A stretch of DNA of 64,000 nucleotides, taken from Hyaloscypha bicolor E. Its lineage: Eukaryota; Ascomycota; Leotiomycetes; Helotiales; Hyaloscyphaceae. A program made the position numbers and the translations under genes. The notes under the pieces are model-generated. The model was not told the origin of the DNA. It did no database searches and was given only the letters and a program-made list of their open reading frames with translations. Shown here piece by piece: positions 12,725 through 23,640 of the stretch; within the stretch, counting starts at the first letter, position 1; the number at the start of each line of letters is the position of its first letter. Location of the stretch: positions 496,001 through 560,000 of the forward strand of contig NW_020194693.1 in assembly GCF_002865645.1 (NCBI RefSeq), in the 5' to 3' direction.

Positions 12725-13777
12725 AATTACAATAGGCAACGTTCACAGAGGGACGGGACTAGCAGTATATGAGTTGAATGTAAGAGCGATTCTATCTTCA
12801 TATTCGTAATGAACTGAAAAATTCCGTCTCTCTTACTGTCTCGATGTATTTCGTCTAGGACACCTCTCTTCCCACAAACCCCGAATCCATTAATTCACAA
12901 GAAACATAGTCGACATCTCTGATTAGAAGAAAACACACTAAAGTTCCTACAAATCCTGTTCTCCGCAATACAATCCCCCTTTCTTCTAATACCTAAAATC
13001 CAGACCCTCCCCTTTACTCTCTCGGTTGTGGATGCAGTGACCTAGTCAGCACCCCTGGCGTTGATGCCTTTCGGCTCAGGCAAAAGTCGGGGAAATAACC
13101 GTAAAGGTAAAAGTCTCCGTATTCGTATTTTTAGCGAAGTGGCGTTAATTGTGAATGGTGGTTGGTGGTTGAAAAAAGAACCATGGAAGAAGCTTAGCGC
13201 TCAGCCCTAAGATTCCAAATCCTTTTTGGTGCAACGCGTCGGTACCCGGTCAAGGCTGCTTCAGGCTTAACTCAAGTTATCGCGATTACTGTATAACTTT
13301 AGAGAACAAGGAATAATTAGAACTAAAGAATTTGGAAGGTAAAGAAGGTTTGATTAGAAGCGTTCAAAAGTTTACAACTCTTTAGAATTTGTTTCGGTGT
13401 TGTGTCGGCAGGCCCGTTACAGACATGTGTCAGCGGCCGACCAGGCCGCCGCCAACCTGGGATCCTAGCCGCGTCGCTCAACGTCAAGAATCAAGAATCA
13501 AGCTTACTGAACATCATTCAACCCAACGCCGATACCCTCACGCCTCATTCCTGGAGGATCACACAGAGCTGCTCTGCTCCTGCTGCTGGCCGACTGAATT
13601 TGTGTGTGAAGGGAAAGAAAAACGTTGCGGCTTGCGAGAGACCAGCGGAAGCCCAGATGGGCATTGCTTCGTGTTCGTGAGCTGACTGGATTATCTTGAT
13701 ACCACCCCGTGCTGCATGTCACCGATACTCAAGTCGACATCAGTGACGCTATCGTCAATTGAGGAGTGGATGGGAAC
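12725..13777. other. Intergenic, promoter side of the ankyrin gene
   Basis: Pyrimidine-rich stretches and short overlapping frames only; none has a recognisable domain. The 3' part is the presumed promoter and leader of the next gene. Confidence 0.4.
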
Positions 13778-16700
13778 ATGGCAGGAGAGCAATTCGTTAG
13801 GTCCCCCACCTCCTCAACCACCTCCTCGGCCACCTCCTCTGCTCGCAATCCATTCCGCGCCTCTTCTGGCGGCCCTAGCTTTAGCTACAACCTCCACGGG
13901 GAGGCAAAGAAGATAAGCTCTGGACCCTACCGTGTTTACCAAACCATCTTCGAAAGAGCGTGTTCGGAATCGTACTATATCCTCGGTATGCCAACTTCCC
14001 CCACGTCGTAAGTCTACGTTCGCTAACTGAACACAGACGATGCCGCCATCAAAATAGTGAAGCTGTCTGGACTCCATGACACAGATCTGGAGAGCCTCTG
14101 GGATGATGTGAGCTGTTCTTCCTGCTGAGAAAGGATTGGGTGGCGTATTTGAACAGATGTTAAATCAATCACAGGCTCTTGGCGCGACGTATCAGCCTTC
14201 TTTGCCAGCTAGGTCACGGCAAGGCTTTCTCAACCGAGATGAGTTCTTCATACTCCTTGCTAACCTTCAGACAAAGCTTGGTATGGGCGATGATTTGTTC
14301 CAGCAGAGGTTTGCAGCCTACCAGGAACCAGATGCTCTGCGAGGGAGCCCCTCAACTACATACTCGTATACGATTGGACTTGATGAACAGCATGAGGGCA
14401 CGCGGTCGCCTGACAATTCCCAGCAGACAAAGTTGATCATAACCAGGAAGCCGCTTTCCAGAGGTCAACTAATCAAGTCGTGGAGTATCAGTGATTCCAT
14501 CGGATCAGACCACGTTCAAGTTAGCGCTCCAGACCACGAGGAGACATACGCAGACGGATTTACAGAATATCACTCGCCGACGTTTCAGAACCGACTCCCA
14601 TCGTTTAACGTTGGGCTTGACGATACTGGAAGTGGCAAACAGCCACAGCTAGGGGTCTCTTCTTCTTGGGTTTGCTCTAAATGCACACATCGAAATTTGT
14701 TTGATAGCCTTACTTGTGGTGTATGCGATTTCCGACGGAACCTAGATCTGTCGTCCGATAAAATATTAACAGACGACCTCCATGGAAGCTCGACAACTCC
14801 AACAACCTCCGTACGCCAACAGAATTCATTGCAGGAGCCGGTAGATGGAATGGACTACAAGGAGGCAGTCCGGTTTTCTCTCCCTACAATGCCCGAGGTC
14901 GTGGTCCCTACACTGCCCGAGGTCGTGCTCCCTACACTTCCTGAGGTCGTTCTCCCTACACTCCCTGAAGTCGTGCCTGAAATCGAGTCTGGACTCGAGC
15001 CAGTGGAGACGACGAGAGAAGTGACAACGCCAATACGGAACCCTCGCCTGAATCCTGGTTTCCATGATATCGATGCACCAATCGCTACCCAAGACAGCGA
15101 TGCTCAGGCACTTGCTCTCATCGCGGCCCGGGAGCCTCAGCAAGCTCAGAAGCCCCAGCCAAAGAAGACGGCACTCAACATCAAAAAATTTAGTCGTAGC
15201 ATTTTGTCAGGCTCAAGGAAGTCAGAGAAGTCAGAAAATTCCCACTCGGACCCGGACTTGGCCGCTAATGGATTCTCACTCGGTGGTCTGGCGAAAATAC
15301 TTGGGGATGCGGCCGAAGCAGGAAATTTGCCGCTTGTTGCTTCTATCTTGAAATTGGGTGCAGATGTAAACTACTCGTCGCGGAAGAAGGAGGTGTGCCA
15401 TTACGCTGCTACGCGAGGTGTTACTTCGAATAACGACCACGTTGTGGAATACCTGTTGTTGAAAGGTATGAACAAAAAATCTGCCGCGAATGCACTACAC
15501 CAGGCGATCATCAGAGGAAACTGCACAGAAATCGCTATGAAGCTTGTGCCATATGCAGACTTCAACTTCATGTGGGCAGTGAAAGGGGATGGGGGAAAAA
15601 CACAGGAGTCTTGTCTTGGGGCTCTCAGCCGGATGAATGACGAAGGAAATCGGGATAGGTTACATCTCCTACGCCTGATGATGGAGCAGCCAAGTTTCGA
15701 TGCGGACCAGCCTGCCATGTTACTCGAATCGGCTTCCGAAAAGGTCGCACTGTCAATTCTTGGTTGCTTTGCCCAACATGCAGGCTTCGCAGCCGTCGAA
15801 TCTCTCCTTCTTCAACTCGGGGACAACTACAAGGTCACGCGGCAGCAAAGATACGGCAGCCCCTATGTCCACGTTGATCCTATTGCCTGTATCAGCGTCA
15901 ATTACTGGCAACGAGAACCGAAGCAAGCACTGGAACTGGTCCATCTTCTCATGAAGCACGGATCACGGATTACAGGAGTCGTGGAGAAATATACACCCCT
16001 TGTTCCTGCAATCGTGGCGGGTTGTGTATCCGGGGTGCGGCTGCTCTTAGACATGGGCGCAGATCCCGAGTGCGTGATGTGTACCGTTGGCTGGTCCACG
16101 CCGCTTTCTCCACTGAGTTATGCAGCGCAGGAACCCTCAATCAGCATAGAAATATGTCGTACGCTTGTTTACAAAGGGGCAACGCCATGGCGATCAGATG
16201 ACCAGGGAAGGACTGCACTCTATTGGGCTTGTCATGGAGGGAACTTTGAGGCAATCAAGTACCTGTACACGTTAGACGTGGCACGCAGCAATATCAGCAA
16301 ATGCTTGGAGGCGGCTATCGATTCGCACAATCCAGAAGTAGCCAGAGAGTTAGTGAATATCGGCGCCTGTGCCACGGCTGCAACTTGGAAACACGTCATG
16401 TCAACCAAACCTGTTGGGCACCGAAGAAACACCTATCTCGAAATCATCGACATCCTCCTCTCCACGAAAACAAAGTTGCAGCGAGAGCTCGTCCTCGCCG
16501 CCATCGACCACCAGAATTTCTGGGGGCTGAGTAGGATTCTCGAAACTCGGAACGGGATCCTAGATTTTGACAAGGACGCCATGTTTGCGAATCCGCGGTG
16601 GTCTGGTACCGTGTGCAGGGCCAATAGATCCTTTGGTCCGAGGGCTAAGAAATATGGGTGGGGGACGAGAAAGGACTTGCAAACGTGTTTAGCATATGCG

Positions 16701-16883
16701 GTGGAGAGGAATGCGCATGATATTATTGCGTTGTTGAAGGGTTACGAGTGGGAGAATAACGCGGAATGCGAGGCGGGTTGCAGCTTGAAACTTTGGGAGG
16801 AGGCTTGTCTGAGCACGCCACCCCATAGAGTTCAAAACGGCTATAGTATAGAGGTTGCGGGAGGGAATAAGAGCGCTGTTTAA
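13778..16883 (+). CDS. EH-like / RanBP2 zinc finger / ankyrin-repeat protein
   Basis: Three exons: 13778-13985, 14037-14107, 14175-16883, giving 995 residues. Introns of 51 and 67 bp have GT..AG ends and a CTAAC branch in the first. Exons 1-2 plus the start of exon 3 form an EH- or Mvp1-like helical module (YQTIFERACSE, DDAAIKIVKLSGL, FLNRDEFFILLANLQ). A RanBP2-type zinc finger follows at residues 258-278, with Cys260, Cys263, Cys274 and Cys277 in WVCSKCTHRN..TCGVCD. Four in-frame 24-bp repeats encode (V/L)PT(M/L)PEVV. From about residue 380 come ankyrin-type repeats (GNLPLVASILKLGADVNYSS; GCVSGVRLLLDMGADPECV; GRTALYWACHGGNFEAIKYL). RanBP2 fingers often bind ubiquitin or RNA, EH modules bind NPF peptides and ankyrins bind proteins, so a scaffold role is inferred. 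Start chosen as the first ATG (MAGEQF) before the EH-like segment. Confidence 0.82.
14881..14976 (+). repeat. Four in-frame 24-bp coding repeats
   Basis: Four consecutive 24-base units in the third exon of the ankyrin gene encode proline/valine-rich octapeptides, differing by a few silent or conservative changes. The length is a multiple of three, so copy-number change would not break the frame. Confidence 0.85.
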
Positions 16884-17729
16884 ATGTGATTAGAAGAGGC
16901 TTTTTACCAGAAATATTAGTTGTTAATTATAATATATTTGATCAAGCCTCACTTCTCTTCCTCTTCCTCTTCCTCTTCCTCTTCCTCTTAACTTTCAAAA
17001 CTCTCAACCACCATAAATCCAAGCGGTACTGCTCCTGAGTCCCAATTCAGTAAAGTGCGGGCCCTTCCATGCGGCCTTGTTGTCCTGTCTCCTCATTCCT
17101 CGTTCCGATTCCCCTTGGCTTTGTGGGCCGGCTTTGAGACAAGTCGTACTGGTCTTCTTATCTGAGCTCAAGAAAGCGCCGTGTCTCAGCCCTGTTGTCA
17201 GCCCAAGCCCTATTTGAACGATGCCATGAGACGTCATGCCATCGCACACCTGATACCACTGGAGGCAGAATTATCATTTTCTTGTGATAAAATGGTATTT
17301 CAGTAGTGGTCCAGTGTATCGGTTGGAGAAGATTTCCGTTCCCCTGCGATTGTAGCACATGAATCCAAAGACACTTCAGGGACACATTTGTTCAGAGCTT
17401 CTGCACTTGCAGTTGAGGACTCATTCTGGATTTGGAATAATATAATGGAATCTCGTCAACAGAATCTTCAAGGCGTCCCAAATACTGGCATTCCTCACCG
17501 AAAGCCAGTAGGTGGATCGGCATTCCCATCGCTCATCAAGTTTGGAGCCGTACCACTATCGTGACCAAGCAACCTATCCAATAAGCCAGCCATATAAGCT
17601 AGAATATTGAGCCATTCAGTCGGACCTTAATTCTTATATAAATCAGTCAGCTGAAGACATACTAACTTATAACCGACCGATCAGTTACTTATACTAATAT
17701 CGCGATTTTGAGGTCCCTTAGAGATGCTA
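16884..17729. other. Intergenic; hexamer microsatellite
   Basis: A CTTCCT hexamer microsatellite lies at about 16949-16988, just after the ankyrin gene. The rest holds only short frames without recognisable domains. Confidence 0.6.
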
Positions 17730-17841
17730 TCCCTTCGTCCGTTGAGACATGGTCCGTACTAGCAAAGGGGCCTGGCACAGACTGCAAAAACGTGTCTTTG
17801 CTTATAAACATATTAGTCATCTGTCGCCTTTTTGCCCTGAG

Positions 17842-18381
17842 CAGTGTGTCAAATGAATAGAGTAGAATAGAATAACGGCCGTTACTCTTATTTTATTCAT
17901 ATATTATTCAAGTTATTCATGAATAATCATGAATAACTTAAATAACGCACGTGATCTATGCACGTGGCTGAGCTAGCCTAATCGGGTACGGCTTCGGGGG
18001 GGCCGCACCAAGCGCCACCTCGCTACCCAATCAGGTAGTAGTGGCGCTTGGTAAGCGAATCGAACCTTAGCGATAATTAGTTTATTTATTATAGAAAATC
18101 TGTATTTAAGTAGCCTTATATAAATATTAGCTTAGTTTATATAAGGCTGCTTAATAAATACCTTAGTTCTTTTTTTAAATTTAAATATATATTAATTTAC
18201 TATAATTAATTGACTTCCATGTAACTTCCACATGATTATTCATGATTATTCATGTTATTCATAAATAATTATTCTATTTTACTCAAATTATTTAAGATAT
18301 TCGTTACTCTTATTTTATTCAAGTTATTCATGAATTATTCATGAATAACTTGAATAACTTGAATAATCCTTTGACACACTG
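17842..18381. mobile_element. Non-autonomous hAT-like MITE (540 bp) nested in the outer MITE
   Basis: It begins CAGTGTGTCAAA and ends TTTGACACACTG, a perfect 12-bp inverted repeat, and is flanked by an exact 8-bp duplication GCCCTGAG (17834-17841 and 18382-18389). Short inverted repeats, an 8-bp duplication and many subterminal copies of GTTATTCATGAATAA are hallmarks of hAT elements. No transposase frame is present, so it must have been mobilised in trans. The sequence is little mutated, suggesting a fairly recent insertion. Confidence 0.85.
18007..18052. repeat. 12-bp hairpin inside the hAT-like MITE
   Basis: ACCAAGCGCCAC (18007-18018) pairs exactly with GTGGCGCTTGGT (18041-18052), and an inner CTACC/GGTAG stem can form in the loop. 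Just outside, on the minus strand, is GGTTCGATTCG, which resembles a tRNA B-box, but no full tRNA is present. Confidence 0.7.
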
Positions 18382-18435
18382 GCCCTGAGCCAGGCCCCTT
18401 TGCTAGTACAGACCATGTCTCACCGGACGAAGGGA

Positions 18436-18791
18436 TAATAGGTGTTTTAGGGGATAGAGGGGTAATTAGCTAATAAAAGCCTTAACCATTAGGCCCTAAA
18501 ACTCTGAAAGTGGGTAGTTCTTCAAAATCCCAGTGATTATCAGCCGTATTGGCTTATGCATACGCGTAAAGTGTACTCGTTGCTGTGTCCATGAAGCTTA
18601 CTCCACGAGCGTAAATCAATGCCCCGCAAAATGTTCTATTTCCCCTGGATGTGATAAGCTTATCAGCTGTCAAAATAACTTAGCTGATTGCTGACTGGTT
18701 GGTTTATTGGACAGCTTGGAAAGCATGCTCTACTATATCAACACCTGAACGATACCAGCAGTTGGACATGCCCTCCACAGAACGAAGATCA
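18436..18791. other. Intergenic
   Basis: The presumed 3' region of the DUF952 gene. I see no gene or repeat beyond the MITE edge. Confidence 0.5.
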
Positions 18792-19241
18792 CTACTCTTC
18801 AGGAACATCCTCCCCAAACGGCCACCCCTCTCCACTCCATGTACTCCCCTTCCTCGCCCACTTTCCCACACTTTCCACCTCCTCCCTCCCCAATCGGAGT
18901 CCACCATCCTCTTCATTCGCATAAATATGCGGAAACACCCCCTTCTCGCCCTTCACATCCCAACAACCTCCTTTCTCCTCTGGATTCTTCCCCTTCGAGT
19001 CCTCCCATTTGATCCACTTCCCTACGGTAGTATATTCAACTCTTAATATGAATACGTGATCCTCGTTCGTGAAGAAGTTGTTGAGTGTGCCGAGAATTTG
19101 GTGCGAGGTACTGAGGTGGATGAAATTGTCTCGTGCGTCGAGGGCTGAGAGTGGGAGGTTGTGAGGTAGTGGTGAGGGAGGAGGCGGTGAAGAGGGGAGG
19201 ATTTTGTAGATGTATTTTGGGACGGGCGATGGTGGCGACAT
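18792..19241 (-). CDS. DUF952 family protein
   Basis: A 149-residue single-exon gene. The start is MSPPSPVPKY, the first ATG in the frame; codons upstream are open but lack an ATG. The DUF952 hallmarks are present in order: YKILPSS near the N-terminus, LDARDNFIHLSTSHQILGTL (residues 34-53) with the invariant FIHLST, a FILRVEY strand, KWIKWED and a C-terminal FPHIYA. DUF952 proteins are small soluble proteins related in fold to ADP-ribosyl-binding enzymes in some accounts; no reaction is established. The proline-rich insert at residues 17-27 and the long tail are longer than in bacterial members, as is usual in fungi. Confidence 0.85.
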   Translation of the reverse strand: MSPPSPVPKYIYKILPSSPPPPSPLPHNLPLSALDARDNFIHLSTSHQILGTLNNFFTNEDHVFILRVEYTTVGKWIKWEDSKGKNPEEKGGCWDVKGEKGVFPHIYANEEDGGLRLGREEVESVGKWARKGSTWSGEGWPFGEDVPEE

Positions 19242-19600
19242 GATCTTTGGATTGTGGTGGATGATGATGGAGAAAGGAGGTGTGAGATTTTTGAAGTGGA
19301 TGTCTGGGCTGACTAACGTCACGTGACTATGATTCGATTTACCACCCCCTCAGGTAATAAATTGGTTATTTTACAGATGGAACGACGGCGAAAAGCATAT
19401 CGGATGGATGTCATGTGTTTCTCTTCAAGTACTGCAAATCAAAGAATCCACTCTGATCACGTGCACCACCCCCCTTTCTTCTACCTCTTTCATTCATTTT
19501 GTAACTCTTTCGTTGCTTGAGTCTGCTCTCACTCTGTATTCCGTAGCTCCTAGGCCATACCATTAACCCAAAAGATCACTATAGTAAATTCCTTATCAAA
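19242..19600. other. Intergenic between two minus-strand genes
   Basis: It holds the promoter side of the DUF952 gene and the 3' side of the GH76 gene. Two CACGTG-like (CACGTGA/CACGTGC) sites occur, at about 19320 and 19459. No gene is seen. Confidence 0.45.
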
Positions 19601-21151
19601 TCATCCACTTGACTCCGCCTGTACCAAAGCCATCATCAAAGCCAACCCCCCGCTCTGAGTCTCCGGGGTTCTGCCTCTACCCAAACTGTTTGGATCTGTC
19701 GTATTCGGAGGACAGGTGGCTTCAGTTCCAATAAGCCCAATATCAGAAACAGCAGCTGGAGCGAGATCAGGAAACGACCAATTTCCCGGAATACCTTTAT
19801 TCCTGTAATCCGAAGAGCCAGCGGGTTGCTTGGGCGAAGAAGCGCAAGATGCATCTGCAGCAGGAATGTCCCAGTTTCCTCCATACACACCTGCTGCATT
19901 ACGGGTTCCGTACGCAGCTTCAGCGTTATGCTGGACCCAATCTTTATAGCTAATGCACTTTGCTTGGTGGGCATCAGCCAGGGCTTGCGTTCCCTTGAAG
20001 ATGACACCCTCTTTCTGGCCAACTACAAGGGGCTTGCAGAAAGCTGTGAAATGGGAGAAGAAGATGCCTTTGAAGGTCTGACCATCTTGACTGCAGCTGT
20101 TGGTCGCATCACAAAGTTCCTGCAAGGTCCCATTGATGCCGAGCCCTGACCAGGCCGGATTTCGCTGAGTGCCGGAAACCCAACCAGTGGCAGCAATTAC
20201 GTTGCGTACGAGGGTATGGCCGTCATCAAGGTAGAATTCTTGACCCGTGGCATCCCAAAGTCCTCGGAGGCCAGAGAGGACAACACCCTGGTTGTATGTG
20301 TAGACAGACTCATCGCGTTGGTCACAGTTCCCGGTTCCAGGGTCCGATGCGTTCTGATATCCAGCGATGTGGAAACCATCCACATACAGTCCCTGGGAAT
20401 TGGTAAAGCCAATCGTCGAGAGCCATTTGTAGGCATCTATTGCGGCGTTGAGGTATTTTGGATCGTGTGCCGGGACGGCTGGGGAGCTGCTGTTATCCGG
20501 AGGCGAGTAGAGGTACATGCCAATACTGGATGATACGTAGAGCTCATTGGTGATAGCATTCTTGTAGGGAAATAATGAATAAGTCCAAACCATCCCGCCA
20601 CCACAGAGAGTGGTGTTCCAACCTTGAGAAGCTACATCCCAAAACTGCCGGGCGCGATGAGCAAATTCGGCAATGTACTTCTGATTCGGAGTAGTGTTTT
20701 CGTATACGTTCAAGAATTTGATTGCTTCTAGCCATCCGAGAACAACCCATTGCATGTCGTCGTACTTTTCATTCATCACGGCGGCCGTATTCTCTCCATT
20801 ATAGAAATTCAGAAGTTGTGAGTAGTATTGGTTGACGATGGCAGTGGTGTTTGCTCCTCCGTATCTTGCAATGGAATCGAGAGCCGCCCATTCAATTTGA
20901 TTGAACACAGCTTCAGTCCAATCAATCCCTAAAGGCCAGTTGCTCCCTCCCCAGAATTCTGACTGCATTATTTCCAGAGCGTTGACCATAGCTGGAAATG
21001 ATTGTTGGGAGTTTCCAAGTTGTCGGGGATTAAGCATGGAATGGTCATTTCTTCTACCACTGGGAGCTTCCAGATCGGCCATAGCCGGTATTGCAAGTGC
21101 TCGTGGCGCTAGGAGAATATAGGGAAGTCGTGAACTTGTGGAGAACCGCAT
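19601..21151 (-). CDS. Secreted glycoside hydrolase family 76 (endo-1,6-alpha-mannanase type)
   Basis: A 516-residue single-exon gene. The start MRFSTSSRLP is the only ATG ahead of the domain and gives a signal-peptide-like N-terminus (about 1-24, hydrophobic run YILLAPRALAIPAMA). The catalytic domain follows: WPLGIDWTEAVF, then the paired aspartates Asp131-Asp132 in EKYDDMQWVVLGWLEA, the diagnostic GH76 motif, then GGGMVWTYS and YKNAITNELYVSSS. Several N-x-S/T sequons suggest glycosylation. GH76 enzymes hydrolyse alpha-1,6-mannan backbones; fungal Dcw1/Dfg5 relatives cross-link wall proteins. There is no obvious GPI-anchor tail, so a soluble wall or extracellular hydrolase is the better reading. 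The open frame continues upstream but without an ATG. Confidence 0.88.
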   Translation of the reverse strand: MRFSTSSRLPYILLAPRALAIPAMADLEAPSGRRNDHSMLNPRQLGNSQQSFPAMVNALEIMQSEFWGGSNWPLGIDWTEAVFNQIEWAALDSIARYGGANTTAIVNQYYSQLLNFYNGENTAAVMNEKYDDMQWVVLGWLEAIKFLNVYENTTPNQKYIAEFAHRARQFWDVASQGWNTTLCGGGMVWTYSLFPYKNAITNELYVSSSIGMYLYSPPDNSSSPAVPAHDPKYLNAAIDAYKWLSTIGFTNSQGLYVDGFHIAGYQNASDPGTGNCDQRDESVYTYNQGVVLSGLRGLWDATGQEFYLDDGHTLVRNVIAATGWVSGTQRNPAWSGLGINGTLQELCDATNSCSQDGQTFKGIFFSHFTAFCKPLVVGQKEGVIFKGTQALADAHQAKCISYKDWVQHNAEAAYGTRNAAGVYGGNWDIPAADASCASSPKQPAGSSDYRNKGIPGNWSFPDLAPAAVSDIGLIGTEATCPPNTTDPNSLGRGRTPETQSGGLALMMALVQAESSG

Positions 21152-21730
21152 CTTAAAAAGATTTATTTCTGGAATTTCGAAAACCGAAAATTTGACCGGA
21201 CTTTTAAAAGCAAGCAGGACTTGTGAGTAAAGAGCCTCAAATAATTCTTGGGACGTTTCTCCAGTCTCTACTTGTATTCCTGGAAGTGCATCAGCCAAAT
21301 ACGAAGTACAAGCGTCTTGTCAAGACGAACTTCGGGAGTTTCTCGAAATAGCCCGAATTGTTTATTCTCTTTCAATGGTAGTGGTGGCAACGTAGTATTT
21401 TTGCAAGAAGCACATCAGTTGAATACCAAGGAAGGTGTTTGGTCAGGAGATAAGCTCTAAGTGATCAAGATCCTCACCCAAATTACGGTCCACTAATGCA
21501 CTACTAGGACTCTTCTAATAGTACGTTGATCCAGCCACCAACAAATAGAATTGAAGAACACGACTTGCAATTTTACCTAGAACTCGCAGATCATCCAATC
21601 AACGTACCAGATCGTCAGTGATCGGCGTACTTCCCCTTTCTTTAGCAAGGTATCTGCATGCTGGAGTCTCATTCTGTTCACCTTTCTTTGCAGGTATCAA
21701 TGTTCCATTGTGCTCTCCCTATCAAGGTTA
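21152..21730. other. Intergenic, promoter side of the GH76 gene
   Basis: No gene is supported. The right edge is the abrupt border of an AT-rich block. Confidence 0.5.
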
Positions 21731-23640
21731 GAGTTCTATAGTAAAAACTCGATATAACGATATTAATTTTAGCACCTTTTTCTAACAATATGCCGAGGTA
21801 TCATTAAAGTAAGGATCACGTGCACATATAATAAATAAGGAAGACCTAAAGATATATAAAGAACCTCTTTATCCTAATATCTCACTACTTATAAAATACT
21901 TCCTAAAAGCTTTAAATAAGCCTGCTTTGCTTTTCTCACTTTTCTTTAAAAAAAAATATAGCTTTTAAAGCATTAAGCTTACATATAACCTTCTTTTATT
22001 TATTCTTTTATTACTTCTTATAAAGATTTACTAAATTAAATACAGCTATTACTTTAACTAGCTTTACTTTCCTAATCTCTTTTTCTTACTCTTTCTTTTT
22101 TATATAAAACTAAATGTTCCCTAAATCTCTCTAAATATATTTATTTATAATTATTTTTAAAGTTATACTTTTTTCTTTTATAATTGCCTTATTAATTAGT
22201 ATAATAAATTAACTAATAAAAAGAGAGTTATTAAATTAGGTAATACTTTAAATAGCTAATTAAAGAACTCTAATTATTTCCTTATTTTTTACTTATTTCT
22301 TATTTAGTTTATTATAAATATTAAAATCTTTAATAAAAAGAGATTTTATAATAAGACTTAATTTATATTAGTAATTAGTAATTATAAAAGCTTTAATATA
22401 ATTATTTCGAGTATATATTACTTAATTAATTATATATAAAAAAATTATTTTATTAAAATAACTATTTTACTTATATATAAAAGAAAGCTTATTTTCTATT
22501 AATAAGATTAATATTATATTTTAAGAAATTATTTATGAAAAGAAAAATATATTAGCCTTAAATAAAATACTTATAATTAAACTAATAAAGATATTTTATA
22601 TAAATAATACTAGTTATTTACTTGAAATTATTATATTAATATTATATATTTAAAAGTTAATAATTAATATATTTAAAGTATTAAGAGTTTTTACTTTTGT
22701 TTTTAATTAATTAAGGCTTTTGCTTATTACTATTTATAATATTAATTATAAGAATAAAATTAATTTGCTTTTTATTCTTTTTGCTTTTATTACTAGTTTT
22801 AATTACTAATATATAATTTAGTAATATCTTTTAATATTAACTAATCTTATTTATATTTAAGATATTTTCCAAAAAATATAATTACTAGATTTTAATTCTC
22901 TTATATTTGCTTAATATTTATTATATTACCTTTATTATAGTAAATATATTTCTTAATATAAAAGTAATTTTTAAAGTTAGTTAATTAATTATTAGATTAT
23001 TTAGACTCTAGTTACTTATAATATTTAAAAAGAAAATATTAGATTTTATATATCTTTTATTTAAAAGTATTATTTATAATTATTGCTTTTTATTATTATA
23101 TTTTCTATTATTATTTAAAGAATACTAATTCAAGATTAGGCTAATTAAATTAGCTTAAATATTAACTTATAAGGCTTATATCTTTTTATATATTAGTATT
23201 AAAATAATTAAATTAAGTATTAAAACTAAAAGAAATAGTAAATTAGTTAATTTTATAATAAAACTCTTTTTGAAATTACTTAATAAAATTATTATATATA
23301 GCTTTAGAACAGATTTACTTATATTTTTATAATACTTGGTAATTAGCTTTTATTATATTTCTTTGTCTTTTTTGGGCTATTTAGAGGCTAGAGAACCAGA
23401 GATAAAATTAAGGGGCTATAATTCGGCGAGATTAATAGCCTGAGAGATACTAAAGGGCCTTAAAGTATTAATAAATTAATTCATTTTTAGGCTAAAATAA
23501 AATAATATATTACCAAAAATTAAGGGTTAGAACCGAAAAACCTTATAATAATCGTAATGCCAGTAATATCGTAAGCCTAAGGCTAAAAAAGTGCAGGATC
23601 TTATAGCCGTACTGTATTACTAAGGATATTGCTATATTAG
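21731..23640. mobile_element. AT-rich RIP block, probably a decayed Fot1/pogo-like element
   Basis: Composition changes abruptly at about 21730. The first bases (TAGTAAAAACTCGATATAACG, at 21738-21758) resemble the terminal inverted repeat of Fot1/pogo elements. The interior is TA-rich with no long frame. I could not find the matching right terminus, and the stretch 23360-23640 is less AT-rich and may be a different repeat. Limits are composition-based. Confidence 0.55.

Larger units (their letters stand above)
17730..18435. mobile_element. Tc1/mariner-like MITE, split by an inner MITE
   Basis: Terminal inverted repeats of about 47 bp open with TCCCTTCGTCCG at 17730 and close with CGGACGAAGGGA at 18435. 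The arms share GAGACATGGTC and TACTAGCAAAGGGGCCTGGC with only two mismatches. TA dinucleotides flank it on both sides (17728-17729 and 18436-18437), the duplication expected for a Tc1/mariner-type insertion. Removing the inner element and one copy of its 8-bp duplication leaves a 158-bp MITE without coding capacity. Confidence 0.82.

Noticed and set aside
18050..18070. tRNA B-box-like GGTTCGATTCG
   Set aside because: No A box or cloverleaf can be built around it; it lies in a MITE.
9972..21151. Secondary-metabolite gene cluster
   Set aside because: There is a hydrolase nearby and an SDR and MFS gene elsewhere, but no PKS, NRPS, terpene synthase or P450 in the window.
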